Origin: Allolobophora icterica
Taxonomy: Eukaryota; Annelida; Clitellata; Crassiclitellata; Lumbricidae
DNA: 64,000 nt
Assembly (NCBI GenBank): GCA_963556255.1
Contig: OY744610.1
Span: 67,909,457 to 67,973,456 of the forward strand
Direction of reading: 5' to 3'
A program made the position numbers and the translations under genes. This document shows, in pieces, positions 32,836 through 43,843 of this stretch (within the stretch, counting starts at the first letter, position 1; the number at the start of each line of letters is the position of its first letter). The notes beneath the pieces were generated by a model. It was not told where the DNA came from. It did not search any database and saw nothing but the letters and a program-made list of their open reading frames with translations.

Positions 32836-34612
32836 GAAAATGCAAAGAAGCTGAGGAAGCTTCCAAGATAAATAGAATGCAAGAAGCATATAACAAGATA
32901 AAACTACTGAGTGGACAATTTGAGCTCAAAGTGGCATCAATCAAAGACGCAAATGGTAAGGTACTAGAGGACGATGCAAGCATACAAAAACGATGGAAGG
33001 AACACTTCGAACAGCCACTAAACGTCGACACACATAGCGATCCTACGGTTCTCACAGAGTTGTCCATAAATAACACAGAAGAAAGATGCCAACATTTCTA
33101 CAGGAAGAGGTAGGAGATGTTATCAACAAAATGAAAAAGGATAGAGCACCAGGCACAGATGGAATCACTACAGAACTACTTCAAGGAGGAGAAACAGTTG
33201 TTAACGCTATGCATACCCTTGTAACAAAGATTCAGCAAGAGGGAGAAATACCAGAAGACTGGGCTAAATCGACAATTGTCCCTATATACAAAAGAAAAGG
33301 AGATTCACAAGAATGCAAAAATTACAGAGGCATTACCTTACAGAGCATTCCAGGAAAAGTCTTCACCAAATTGATACAAAAGAGAATGAAACAGTATGCT
33401 GAAAGAGCACTTGGAGAAGAACAAGCCGGGTTCCGCCAAGGAAGAAGGACAATTGATCAACTATTTTCAGTGAGACAGATACTTGAAAAAGCATAGAACA
33501 CAACCAGAAAGTCTTCATCAACTTCATAGACTTCAAACAAGCATTCGACAGTATATGGCATGATGGAATGTGGAGAGCGATGCAAAAAGCAGGAATACCA
33601 GAGCAACTGATCAAACTTGTACAAGAGATATATCGTAAATCATCAAGTGCCATAAAAGTAGATAAAAAGATCACAGAATATTTTCACACGAAAACTGAAG
33701 TACGACAAGGATGTATCTTATCCCCATACTTATTTAACATAGTATTAGGAGCAGTAATGTCACTCAGCCTTAACAATACCGAGGCAGGAATAAAGCTAAA
33801 TGGAGACCTGGTAAATAATCTCTGATTTGCTGACGACATTGGCCTCCTTACTAGAAGCGAGCCAGAACTACAGGATATTACCACACAGATTGACGAAACC
33901 AGTAGAAGATTTGGCCTAAGATCAACTCAGAGAAAACTAAAACAATGGTGATTGAAAAGACCAAAGAGACACCAATAACTATCAAAATCCAAGGAGAGGC
34001 TTTTGAGCAAGTAGAACAATTCGTCTATCTCGGAGGGCTAATAAACGCTGATGGCAGCAATGAAAAAGATATACAAACAAGAATTGGACGCGCTTCACAA
34101 GCATTTGGAATAATGAACACGATATGGAGGAGCAAAGAATTAACAAAGAAAACAAAAACAAAAATATACGAGACAATGATACAACCCATTTTCCTATATG
34201 GATCGGAATGTTGGACAATGCGAAAACAAGATGAAAGCAGAATTCTTACAGCAGAAATGAACTGGCTGAGGAATATCGCAGGGATTTCAAGACTACAGAA
34301 AATAAGAAACGATGACATAAGAATCATTAGGCATCAAAACAACTCTGCTAGACAAAGTCGTTCAACGAAGACTCCGATGGTTTGTACATGTAGAGAGAAT
34401 GCCAGTTGACCGAATCCTCGACAGTGCACTACATGCAAGATTCGAAGGGAAAAGACACAAAGGCAGACCAAGACTACGCTGGATAGATAATATAACTGAG
34501 GACATAACATCACTTGGACTAACACTAAGAGGGCAGTACATTTGACAAATGACCGAGGACAAAGGATATCATTTATTCGTACCCATCGCTGCCAAATGGC
34601 TGGCGTCAGGAA
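32836..34612 (+). mobile_element. RTE-like LINE, 5'-truncated, reverse transcriptase domain
   Basis: Frames with DRAPGTDGITTELL, TIVPIYKRKGDSQ, NYRGITLQSIPGKVF, EEQAGFRQGRRTIDQL, FIDFKQAFDSIWHDG, VRQGCILSPYLFNIVL, then FADDIGLLT after a stop, and C-terminal FLYGSECWTMRKQ. This is the RTE order. At least four stops or frameshifts (about 33496, 33823, 33920, 34330) disable it. Ends in (GAT)n at 34613-34662, the tail type known for RTE elements. Confidence 0.88.
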
Positions 34613-34613
34613 C

Positions 34614-34662
<49 letters not shown>
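34613..34662 (+). repeat. (GAT)n tail of RTE LINE
   Basis: About 16 GAT/TGA units directly after the LINE's last recognisable codons. Confidence 0.9.
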
Positions 34663-34665
34663 CAT

Positions 34666-34898
34666 TGTGGGGCGTGGTGGCTCAGTGGTAAGTTCGGCGC
34701 CTTGTGACCGGAGGGTTGCAGGTTCGAATCCCACTCTAGCCGCTGCGTACGGACCTTGGGCAAGTCTTTCACTCGCAATTGCTCGTGGCGCTTCGGCGTG
34801 AAATATCCGGCACAGTTTCAAATGCTGTAGTCGGCAGCGCCTCTGAGTAGTAGTATACTTCGAGAGGCGCTATAGAAATATCCGGAATAAATGAATCA
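34666..34898 (+). mobile_element. tRNA-derived SINE sharing the L2-like LINE 3' end
   Basis: GTGGCTCAGTGGTAAG (A box, about 34676-34692) and GGTTCGAATCCC (B box, 34721-34732) form a tRNA-like head. The 3' end has CGCCTCTGAGTAG and GAGAGGCGCTATAGAAAT, then GAATAAATGAAT. The LINE end at 61650-61715 has the same hairpin and tail. Confidence 0.8.
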
Positions 34899-35164
34899 AA
34901 CAACATAATAACGGTTGTACGTCTGTCTGTCCCGTAACAAACACTATTGTGACGTCACTATACTGCCGCCTTGGCGACGGCTGCCTTGACGACGACGGGC
35001 ATGACGACGGCGTTTAGAGCATTTTAACCAACGACGGCTATAATAGGCCTATAATATGACGTCATAATATAACGGGGAAGTAAGCTTAATTGTTATCACT
35101 GCAATAATTGTTTTATATACCGTGATTTTTCACGGGTTACAGCTAGTAAATAAATAAAATAACT

Positions 35165-35655
35165 TTTTACCTTTGTGACGTCATGGGCGCCGATGTAGGC
35201 TGCCGCAATTTGTGTCTATATTAACGTTTTCCGCCGCTCGCAAGGATATTAGTCAAATATCGACTACGGCTGTAACTTTGAAGAAGACTTTCTGTGGTAA
35301 GATTGGATTATAAACAAGGTTATAACATTTCACGTTACTCACCCCACCTCAAGACACCTCCCCGCTCATCTCTCCAGAAACGCTCCTTGACTACTTCGAG
35401 AATAAAATAAAAATGATTCTCGAATCGATGAAAGATGCACCGATGCCGGATTTCTCAGCTCTACCACTTCCTGCTCATTCATTGTGCAAGTTTGATGAAT
35501 TCACTCACAACCGCCGAAGTTGAAAAACTTGTAAACGATTCTTCGACAAAGCAATGCGAATTGGACTCTGCACCTGTCTGGCTACTCAAATCTCTCTCCA
35601 CCGTTTTCTCTCCTATCCTTGCCTTCCTCATCAATGTTTCCATAACTCAGGCGCA
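35165..35655 (+). mobile_element. L2-like LINE piece, first of a direct pair
   Basis: About 480 bp, nearly identical to 36868-37345: TGACGTCATGGG, then GCCGATGTAGGC, then a frame with TTAEVEKLVNDSS and SAPVWLLKSLSTVFSPI, the pre-RT region of L2/CR1-type LINEs. Ends abruptly at ATAACTCAGGC. Confidence 0.7.
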
Positions 35656-35844
35656 GGCCCGAATTTACGCATTTGCACCATGTGCCAGTGCACAGGGGCC
35701 CCCACCACATAGGGGCCTCCACCACAAAGGTGGAAGAAATTTTTTGACTTGTGTTTCATAACTGATTATAAAATATTTCAGTAATGTGTATTGTGCACAG
35801 ACACAATATAACACAAATGTCTAAAACAAAGAAAGAGTTAGAAG

Positions 35845-36460
35845 CAGTCTTGTTGTCCTCGAGACCAAGGTCTTGTTGTCCTCGAGACCAAGGTCTTGGT
35901 CCTCGAGACCAAGGTCTTGTTGTCCTCGAGACCAAGGTCTTGTTGTCCTCGAGACCAAGGTCTTGTTGTCCTCGAGACCAAGGTCTTGGTCCTCGAGACC
36001 AAGGTCTTGGTCCTCGAGACCAAGGTCTTGGTCCTCGAGACCAAGGTCTTGGTCCTCGAGACCAAGGTCTTGGTCCTCGAGACCAAGGTCTTAGTCTCGA
36101 GTGCACTCGAGTTCGTTTTTAAAAGTCATGGTCTTGGTCTTGAGACCAAAAGTCTTTGTCTTGGTCTTGGTCTTGAGGTTCAAAGTCTTGGTCTTGGTCT
36201 TGATCTTGAGGTTCAAAATCTTGGTCTTGGTATTCCAAGACCAAGATCAAGACTTTTGTCAATATGAACAGTCATTTAACAAAACGCAAGAATTTTACAA
36301 AATTATCCAACAATTGCTAATGCAGTTATTTACACGGTGTGAATGAGGCTTTACTGTTGTTTTCTACAATTATTTGACTTCCGGTTATTTACCATGGAAT
36401 GATTTCAAAGCAGACTTGCGATTTGTACATTTACATCCAATGCTTGAATAATGGGAATCT
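35845..36460 (+). mobile_element. hAT remnant with expanded terminal-repeat satellite, copy 3
   Basis: From CAGTCTTGTTGTCCTCGAG, about eleven palindromic units of 21 or 23 bp (CTTG[TT]GTCCTCGAGACCAAGG) run to 36095. Then comes the TCTTGGTCTTGAGGTTCAAA array to 36245 and hAT internal sequence (AACAGTCATTTAACAAAA). Orientation is opposite to the first copy. Truncated on the right near 36455. Confidence 0.75.
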
Positions 36461-36800
36461 GTTAAAGGCTTCATCTGTGGTCTTGGCAGATTGGACTTGC
36501 ATCATATTATTAAGAAACGTCGCATGATGTTCTATTGGCGAATAGCTCGTTCAACATCTAACCTTCTTAAAAATATTTTATGATGTTACTTTGGAGAGCA
36601 TTTCCTTTATGATTCCGAACTCCTTGTCATTTTGAATAGCAAATATAGTCTCACAACTGCCACTTATGATCATTTTCTTAGTTTGTGCGTTTGAAATTAT
36701 GTTTAATTTTCGTAGTTTGTGCGTTTGAAATTCTGTTTATGCAGCGTGTATTACTGTGTACATGTAATTTGACTTGTTCTTTCTGCCTTCGGGCGTAATA
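36455..36800 (+). mobile_element. LINE 3' end fragment
   Basis: Frame with GLGRLDLHHIIKKRRMMFYWRI resembles the conserved C-terminal segment of a LINE ORF2. Ends near GCGTAATAAAGTGCTCATAA with no clear tail. Confidence 0.45.
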
Positions 36801-36867
36801 AAGTGCTCATAACGTCGTCATTGCCATGACAACGCACTGTCTCTCGCCTGCCGAACATAACTGTTTA

Positions 36868-37345
36868 CCTTTGTGACGTCATGGGTGCCGATGTAGGCAG
36901 CCGCAATTTGTGTCTATATTAACGTTTTCCCGCCGCTCGCAAGGATATTAGTCAAATATCGACTACGGCTGTAACTTTGAAGAAGACTTTCTGTGGTAAG
37001 ATTGGATTATAAACTAGGTTATAACATTTCACGTTACTCACCCTACCTCAAAACACCTCCCCGCTCATCTCTCCAGACACGCTCCTTGACTACTTTGAGA
37101 ATAAAATAGACATGATTCGCGAATCGACGAAAGATGCCGGATATCTCAGCTCTACCACTTCCTGCTCATTCATTGTGCAAGTTTGATGAATTCACTCACA
37201 ACCGCCGAAGTTGAAAAACTTGTAAACGATTCTTCGACAAAGCAATGCGAATTAGACTCTGCACCTGTCTGGCTACTCAAATCTCTCTCCACCGTTTTCT
37301 CTCCTATCCTTGCCTTCCTCATCAATGTTTCCATAACTCAGGCCG
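36868..37345 (+). mobile_element. L2-like LINE piece, second of a direct pair
   Basis: Direct copy of 35165-35655 with few changes. Unlike the first, it continues into LINE sequence downstream (see 37346-38400). Confidence 0.75.
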
Positions 37346-38400
37346 AGTCAGGCCGAGTCAGGCGTCCTTACCCACTAAACATAAACTTGCCATCATTCGA
37401 CCTCGTGTCAAGAAATCAGGACTCGACCCGACAGACCCGGCCAGATATCGTCCCATCTCTTCCACCGTCCGCGACTTGGGTGTCACACTTGACTCCTCCC
37501 TCACATTCACAGAGCATATCTCCAACATGACTCGCTCCTGCTTCTTTCAACTGAGGCGTCTCAGGGCCATCAGACGCTCGGTTTCACCTTCTGTCTTTAC
37601 CACTATAGTTCATGCATTTGTCTGCTCACGCTTGGACTACGTACAGTAACTGCAACTCGCTCCTCATGGGTCTCCCCAAGCAGCGTCTCTTCCCCTTCAC
37701 TCTGTTCTAAATGCGTCTGCTAGGCTCATCGCTCGACTCCCCCGGTTTGCCCATATCTCTGCTTACATGCTTGATAATAATAATAATAATAATAATATTT
37801 ATTCTTTAATTAAGAGCCTGCAAACGCACTGCGCTGTACATGTACATGTTATGCGATAAACCTTAACTACTAACAGAACAGACAGCCTGCAATACACGGC
37901 GCAAATTGCAGCCTACAAAGCATGTCCGCCTATGGGACTCGATCACTGTACCTCTCGCACTCTACGCCAGATGTTATCCAATGCGCTATCGGGCCCCCCT
38001 TCACTGGCTCCCTATTGCTGCGCGCATCCGATATAAGATCCTCTTCCTTGTCTCTAAATCTCAGCAGCCTACTGCCCCGAAATATTTCTCAAACTATCTG
38101 CGTAAACCGCTATCTGCATCTTCTCGCCCATTGCGCTCTGTAAATCGGCTTGATCTTTTTGTTCCCAGGGCTAAAACTGCCTTGGCCCAGCACCGTGCGT
38201 TTGCTGTAGTGGGTCCCACGATCTGGAATGACCTTCCCCCTCTACTCAGGGTCAAACTAATGACTGGCTTTTCCTCATCGGTCTCGCGTTCTCTAAAGGC
38301 ATTTCTGTTTAACCCGGGCTACTGTGCTGAGAGCGCCTCTGAATAGTTATTCTGCGAGAGGCGCTTTATAAATTTCTAGATACAATACAATACAATACAA
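37346..38400 (+). mobile_element. L2-like LINE, internally deleted, ATACA tail
   Basis: After the pre-RT part the sequence jumps to the C-terminal half: VRDLGVTLDSSLTFTEHIS, IVHAFVCSRLDY, LHWLPIAARIRYKIL, FAVVGPTIWNDLPPLL. Most of the RT core is missing. The 3' end GAGCGCCTCTGAATAG...GAGAGGCGCTTTATAAAT is followed by (ATACA)n. A short (ATAATA)n LINE-like insert lies at 37770-37905. Confidence 0.8.
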
Positions 38401-39075
38401 TCTTAACATGACTCGTCACATTTCCTCCATTGCCAGAGCATGCCACTTCCACCTTCGCCGAATTCGACAAGTGAAACGCTGCCTAAATGAAACCTGCCTC
38501 CGTATGCTTGTTCAAGCCCTCGTCATCTCTCGCCTCGACTACTGCAACTCTGTCCTATCCGGTCTTCCTTCATCGACACTACAACCTCTGTCATCTGTTC
38601 TTCACACGGCTGCTCGTCTAGTAAAAGGTCTCGGTCCTAGAGATCACATCACGCCATACATGCAACAACTACACTGGCTTCCTATCCGTGCCCGTATCGC
38701 CTTCAAAGTCTGCCTCCTCATGTACCATATCAACTCTGGAACCTCTCCCTTGTACATGACATCCATGGTCACGCCAGGTTCTGCTTCCAATTCCAGAGGA
38801 CTCAGATCGGCCACGCGAGGAGATTTACTGTACTTCGCACAAACCGGAAGTTTGGTAGTCGTGCCTTCTCGGTCTCAGGACCTAAAGAATGGAACAGTCT
38901 TCCAACTACAGTCCGTCAATGCGCATCTGTTGCACAATTTAACTCAAAATTAAAAACTCACCTATTCACATTGTAGGCCTACTATGACTAGAAGTGTAGC
39001 GCAACGCGCTGCTGTGCAAGACTTGTCTTGTTGAAGCGCGCCATAAATTTTTAGTTGTATTGTATTGTAGTGTAT
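38401..39075 (+). mobile_element. Second L2-like LINE C-terminal fragment, TTGTA tail
   Basis: Frame with RACHFHLRRIRQVKRCL, ALVISRLDYCNSVLSGLP and LHWLPIRARIAFKVCLLMY. The 3' end GCAACGCGCTGCTGTGC...GAAGCGCGCCATAAATTT is followed by TTGTATTGTATTG. It is a different subfamily from 37346-38400. Confidence 0.8.
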
Positions 39076-39079
39076 AGTA

Positions 39080-41690
39080 AGAATGGACCCAACAGTCGGA
39101 TTAAGGACAAATGACGTAATCGTAGAAGGGAAACATCGCCACATGAAGGGATTTGATATGAGCGGGAAGAACCGGCCCACACAGATCGTATACACACGTA
39201 AAGAACTCTACGCTTTGAGGGGTTCCCCAGAAGTACGTTCGGCTAGGAGTCGCGAACTACTGGAGAGGATTGCGGCTAAAAACCTATTACGATACAGAGG
39301 GTCACGTGCAGGAGAGCATTGTAAAGCACGGAAGGTCGGTGCAGTCCTCATAGGTCTGTGTCGGAATGATAACTCAGAGGAGCAAGCAATCGCCGTCAGA
39401 GTCACCAGGGAGAGGAGGCAGCGACGAACCGACAAGACGCGGATGAGGATGAGTCGTCAGGTGATATATCCGGATAGGGAACCCCATTACGAACTGGGCA
39501 GGAAAAAGAGTTCAGAAAAGCAAAAAGGAGAGAATAAACTTCCTTCTTTGTATTTGCTAAACCCGACAAGTCTTGCGAAACCACATGCTCTACAACATCT
39601 AAATGCAGACACCAGAGCCTACAACCCAGACGTGGTTATGATAGTTGAAAGCTGGTTTAGGAAACAGAATACGGACACAGCAATGGGCATGAAGGGATAC
39701 GATCTGTTTCGGAGAGACCGCGAGAAGCGTAGAGGAGGCGGAATGGCGGTTTATTGTAGACCCTGCTGGGGGCCCAAATATTCCAGCCCAAGCATGAACA
39801 CGAGAGAGACATGGAAGTCCTGTGGCTTAGACTCAGAGGGGAGGAGCGAAGCTACTATGTCGGAGCAATTTACCACCCTCCGAAGCCTTCATACAGCACA
39901 GACCTGTTCATTGAGAGAATAGATTCCACGCTGGATGAGATACAAAACATACCTGAGGATTCTACTGTTATCTTGGCGGACGATTTTAACCAGCTGTCGT
40001 CAACCAGGATAATGGAAATGGGACTCAGGGCTGAGTTCGATGGCCCATCGCACGACGGACACTCATTAGACAGAATTTTCTCTTCGGATGGCATATTCAA
40101 GGAATGCGTGGAAGCCAAGTCCACCATAAACACAAAGCACAAGGCAATCGTGGCTCTTCCCCCTGTGACGAAGCCTGATGACCCGACAGATGGCAGAAGG
40201 TCTCAGGAGTTCCGCCTACGTACACAGAACAAATTTGCGGGGTGTCAGACCCATCTTGGGGGACAAAGTTGGGAATTTATCACAGTAGGCAACACACCTG
40301 CGGAGGCCTTTGCAGCCTTCTATACCTACATAACATCTGTGTTTGACCTCTACTTCCCCCCTCGAAAAATTATGATCAAAGACAAGGACCCGCCTCATAT
40401 GACACCAGTTGTTAAATATCTGATCCGTAAACGAAACAAACTGCGCAAAAGGAATCAGAAAGATGCTGCTGATGCCCTCTCGGACAGAATAAATAGTCTC
40501 ATCACGAGATGCAACAGCTCTACCTTCGAAGGGCTTGAGCGGGGATAGCGGAATCTGTGGGCCGAGGTGAATCGATTGAGAGGAGTGGAAGACCAGCGTC
40601 ATCACTCCCGTGCCAAAGGTAAAACATCGTCAAGAGGCCGCTGACTTCCGTCCAATCTCGGTGACGCCTATTTTATGTCGATTATGGAAAAATACATCGT
40701 GCGTCGGTTCTTCCACCCAATCCTGCTTGACCCCAGTTAAATCTGGACTTTGAGGACCAGTTTGCATTTCGTCCGACCGGATCCACTACGGCTGCCCTTG
40801 TGGCGCTAACTTCCAATCTTACAGAACTTCTGAGTGAGGGTCAGTGCGTACACCTCATTTCGCTGGATTTTACCAAGGCATTCGATACGGTACGGCACTC
40901 TTACCTGGCGGAGCAACTGGCCAAGATACCGATACCAGACAACATCTACAATTGGATTATCGCCTTTCTAGCTGACCGGAGCCATCTAAATAAATTCACT
41001 TGGGACATCTCCACCACTATTTACATAAACTCTAGCATATTGCAGGGTTCGGGGTTAGGACCAAACAACTTTACTATTACAATCTCCAAGCTTAGGCCTT
41101 GCCATTCAGGAAATAGGTTACTAAAATATGCGGATGATAGCTACTTGCTGATCCCATCCTCAAAAAGTGCCACTGTGCGGCTGAACTGGATCATGTAACG
41201 CAATGGGCGAGCGCATGTAACCTAAAGATAAACTGCAATAAGACCTATGAGATGATTGTCAGGGTGGCCCGGGGGCGTGCGGGGCGGGTGGGGTGAACCA
41301 ACTGAGACGCCGGGCTTAACCAGAGTCAAGAGCTTGAGGGTTCTTGGAGTAATTATGTCTGACACCCTTGGTTTCGATGAACATATCGATCGAATATGCT
41401 ATGGGACCAGGCAGTCCTTGTATGCCTTCCGCGTGCTTATTGCCCATGGTCTTGCTGGTCCCAGTCTGTATGATGTGGTGCGAGCTACTACGCTGTCACG
41501 TCTGCTGCATGCCGCCCCGGCATGGTGGGTTATGCTGGACAACAAGAAAAAGGAAGGCTCCAGGCAGTTGTAAATAGGCTAATCCGACAGAGGTACCTCC
41601 CTGGTGGTTGCCCAAAGATCGAAGACATGTGCCATCTGGCCGATACTCGTCTGTTTTCGGCGGTTCCCTGAGAGAACAAAAAGTTCAGTG
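39080..41690 (+). mobile_element. CR1/Rex-like LINE with endonuclease and reverse transcriptase
   Basis: Endonuclease region: LYLLNPTSLAKPHAL, NPDVVMIVESWF, GGGMAVYCRP, then a +1/-1 shift and VGAIYHPP and VILADDFNQL, with DGHSLDRIF near its end. Linker SSTFEGLERG. RT part with [24 protein letters not shown] and [11 protein letters not shown]. Frameshifts and stops at about 39810, 40548, 40740 and 41198. The 3' tail is lost near 41690. Same family as 26997-29196, and longer at the 5' side. Confidence 0.88.
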
Positions 41691-41759
41691 AGGTGATTGC
41701 CTAAAACCTCATGCCGTGTACTAGAACTTTAGTACACTCTGGGCTTGAAAACTAACAGG

Positions 41760-42435
41760 AATTACTTCGTCGTTGAAATATTGAGTTTCTTCTTGATTGC
41801 CTCAGAGACTGGTAGCTTATTAATGACTTTAGTCACAATATTGGTTTTTCGTTAATTGGCTTTGTCGTGCGGACGTCCGCAAAAGAGAGGGGGAGGGTTA
41901 GGTCAAATGTGGACAAGGGGAGGGACGGGTCCAAAGTAGGTTAAAAATTTCTCACGTCCTTTATGGATGATCCCTTGACTATAGCCCGATCATCGCTTCA
42001 GTTATACGCACATCGGATAACGTTCTTCGTTAAGTCAACGCGACTTCGACGATTTATCCGTTTCCAATGTTCGATAGATAGTTACTTTGACCACTTTTCT
42101 AATCTGTGACTCAAATTGGTCATTTTCTCATAAAACGTCCTTGTCACCAAAGATCAGAATTGGGTTATCTTGAAATGCTTTCCGAAAGACCACTAAATGT
42201 CTTCGACAGTCAACGCCCAACTAGTCGTCTCCTCCAGCGTAAACCTCTAGAGGCTGCAACTACATTTAAAGTATAGCATACGACATCTGAGTCGACGGTT
42301 AGGATTTGAATTCTCAGTCATGGTTTCCTGCTTTGCACAGCAAACCGTGTCCCCAAATCCTATCTAATATTTTATTCCTATGATGCTGGTTTTAGATGCT
42401 GGTAGTTAATTAGCTAGTTTAATTAAAGCATCTGT
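41760..42435. other. Shared upstream block of aquaporin C
   Basis: No gene. 42150-42435 matches 49335-49640 upstream of D (GGGTTATCTTGAA, ATGTCTTC, GTCGTCTCCTCC, TTAATTAAAG), placing both in the duplicated unit. Confidence 0.45.
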
Positions 42436-42439
42436 CTAT

Positions 42440-43115
42440 ACAGCCATATGCATCATATCGTATGCTTCTATCAGCTGCGCCAGCTCCGTTCTATTGCTCG
42501 CGCCCTTTCTCCATCTGCTACCGTGCTACGTCCACTCTGGTCCATGCTTTCATCACGGCCAGAGTAGACTACTGCTCCTCTCTCTATATTGGTCTACCTG
42601 CGGTGCGTTTGGCCTGTCTTGAGCGCGTCATGCGTGCTGCTGCCCGACTTATTGGTCGGATATCCAAGTTTGACTATGTGTCCGACTTCATGCTTTGGGG
42701 CTTGCATTGGCTACCGGTTCTCCTGCGCATCCAGTATAGGATTGCTTCCTTGGTCTGGCGCTGCCAGCTGGGCATCGCTCCAGCCTCTCTGAGGTCCTTC
42801 TGCCAGCCTGCCGGCGAGACCCATGGTCGCTCCATCCGCTCTGCGAAGGGAGGGGGTGCTCGTGCCATTTACTCGTACTGCCACCATGCAAAATCGGGCC
42901 TTTTTGGTGGCTGGTCCTGTGGTATAGAACGGGCTCCTCTGCAGCTTTGTCTCCTCCCTAAAACGCAACCCGATTCTTCTTACACTGCGCTAAAAACTGT
43001 TCTTTATCTTCTTGCTGGAGTCGAGAGCGCCTCTGGGTAGTCCCCTTGAAGAGGCGCTACATAAGTGCTCAAATGAATGAATGAATGAATGAATGAATGA
43101 ATGAATGAATGAATA
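42440..43115 (+). mobile_element. L2-like LINE C-terminal fragment with (AATG)n tail
   Basis: Frame with STLVHAFITARVDYCSSLYI, RAAARLIGRISKFDYVS and LHWLPVLLRIQYRIASLVW, ending SASG. The 3' end GAGCGCCTCTGGGTAG...GAGGCGCTACATAAGTG is followed by ten or so AATG units. Confidence 0.85.
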
Positions 43116-43179
43116 AATATTCTTAGCCCTATATAATCATGCAGATTCTGTAGACACACATTTAAATAAGAAGCGACAC

Positions 43180-43725
43180 GTGGTTCAAGGACATCGTCAC
43201 CGTAACAGGAACGACATACATTGTTTACATGGTTAACCAGCGTTAGCTGTTGATCAAGAATAATGCCTAAGTCTCGTACAGAGGAAGAGAATGTGATATC
43301 ATGGAAAGACCCGCGAAGGGCAATCTCTGAGATTGATCTCTCTTAGAGATTTGAATCCGACCGCCCAGCCACAAATTGTGTCAAATATTAGAATTGAACA
43401 AAAGACGGTTTGAGAACATGCAAGCATACACAGACGGACAGAGAGACAGGCAGACGGATGGACAGACAGGGAGGGAGGGAGGGCTCTGTAATAACCCCCT
43501 AAGAGTTAAGAAACGTGGGTTCAACTGTGTTTCATTTTCAGTCACTTGAAATCAGAATCGGAACAAAACGTTCTTCTATCAATATCAGCATTTGTTAAAT
43601 GTTAGTCGAACACTTGGTCTCTGTGACACCCTCTTTCCGTTAACGAGACGCATTAATCTGTTTGACTTTTGGCATATTAGGTGTTCATTATAAGAATCTG
43701 TGAGTCGAAGACCAAAGCGATGCTG
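43180..43725 (+). other. Shared upstream region of aquaporin C
   Basis: Collinear with 23830-24404 of B. Contains ATTAGGTGTTCATTATAAGA near 43675 as the possible core promoter. No other gene. Confidence 0.4.
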
Positions 43726-43729
43726 ATGA

Positions 43730-43747
43730 TTGCTGTTCCAGGTGAGT
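43730..43747 (+). promoter_or_regulatory. Acceptor/donor juxtaposed splice motif before aquaporin C
   Basis: TTGCTGTTCCAG|GTGAGT with AG at 43740-43741, 102 bases before ATG. Confidence 0.5.
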
Positions 43748-43843
43748 CATTGTTAGCGACAATCAAGAGCCGTGCCAGTGACTTAAAGAATTCGTCGGAG
43801 TTTGGGAGGGTTGAACATTAACGACGAGTGTTGTAAGAATCTG

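Noticed and set aside
34676..34735. Possible true tRNA gene (A and B boxes)
   Set aside because: No acceptor-stem pairing or anticodon arm of proper form, and the LINE-type 3' end shows it is a SINE. The same holds for the minus-strand SINEs.
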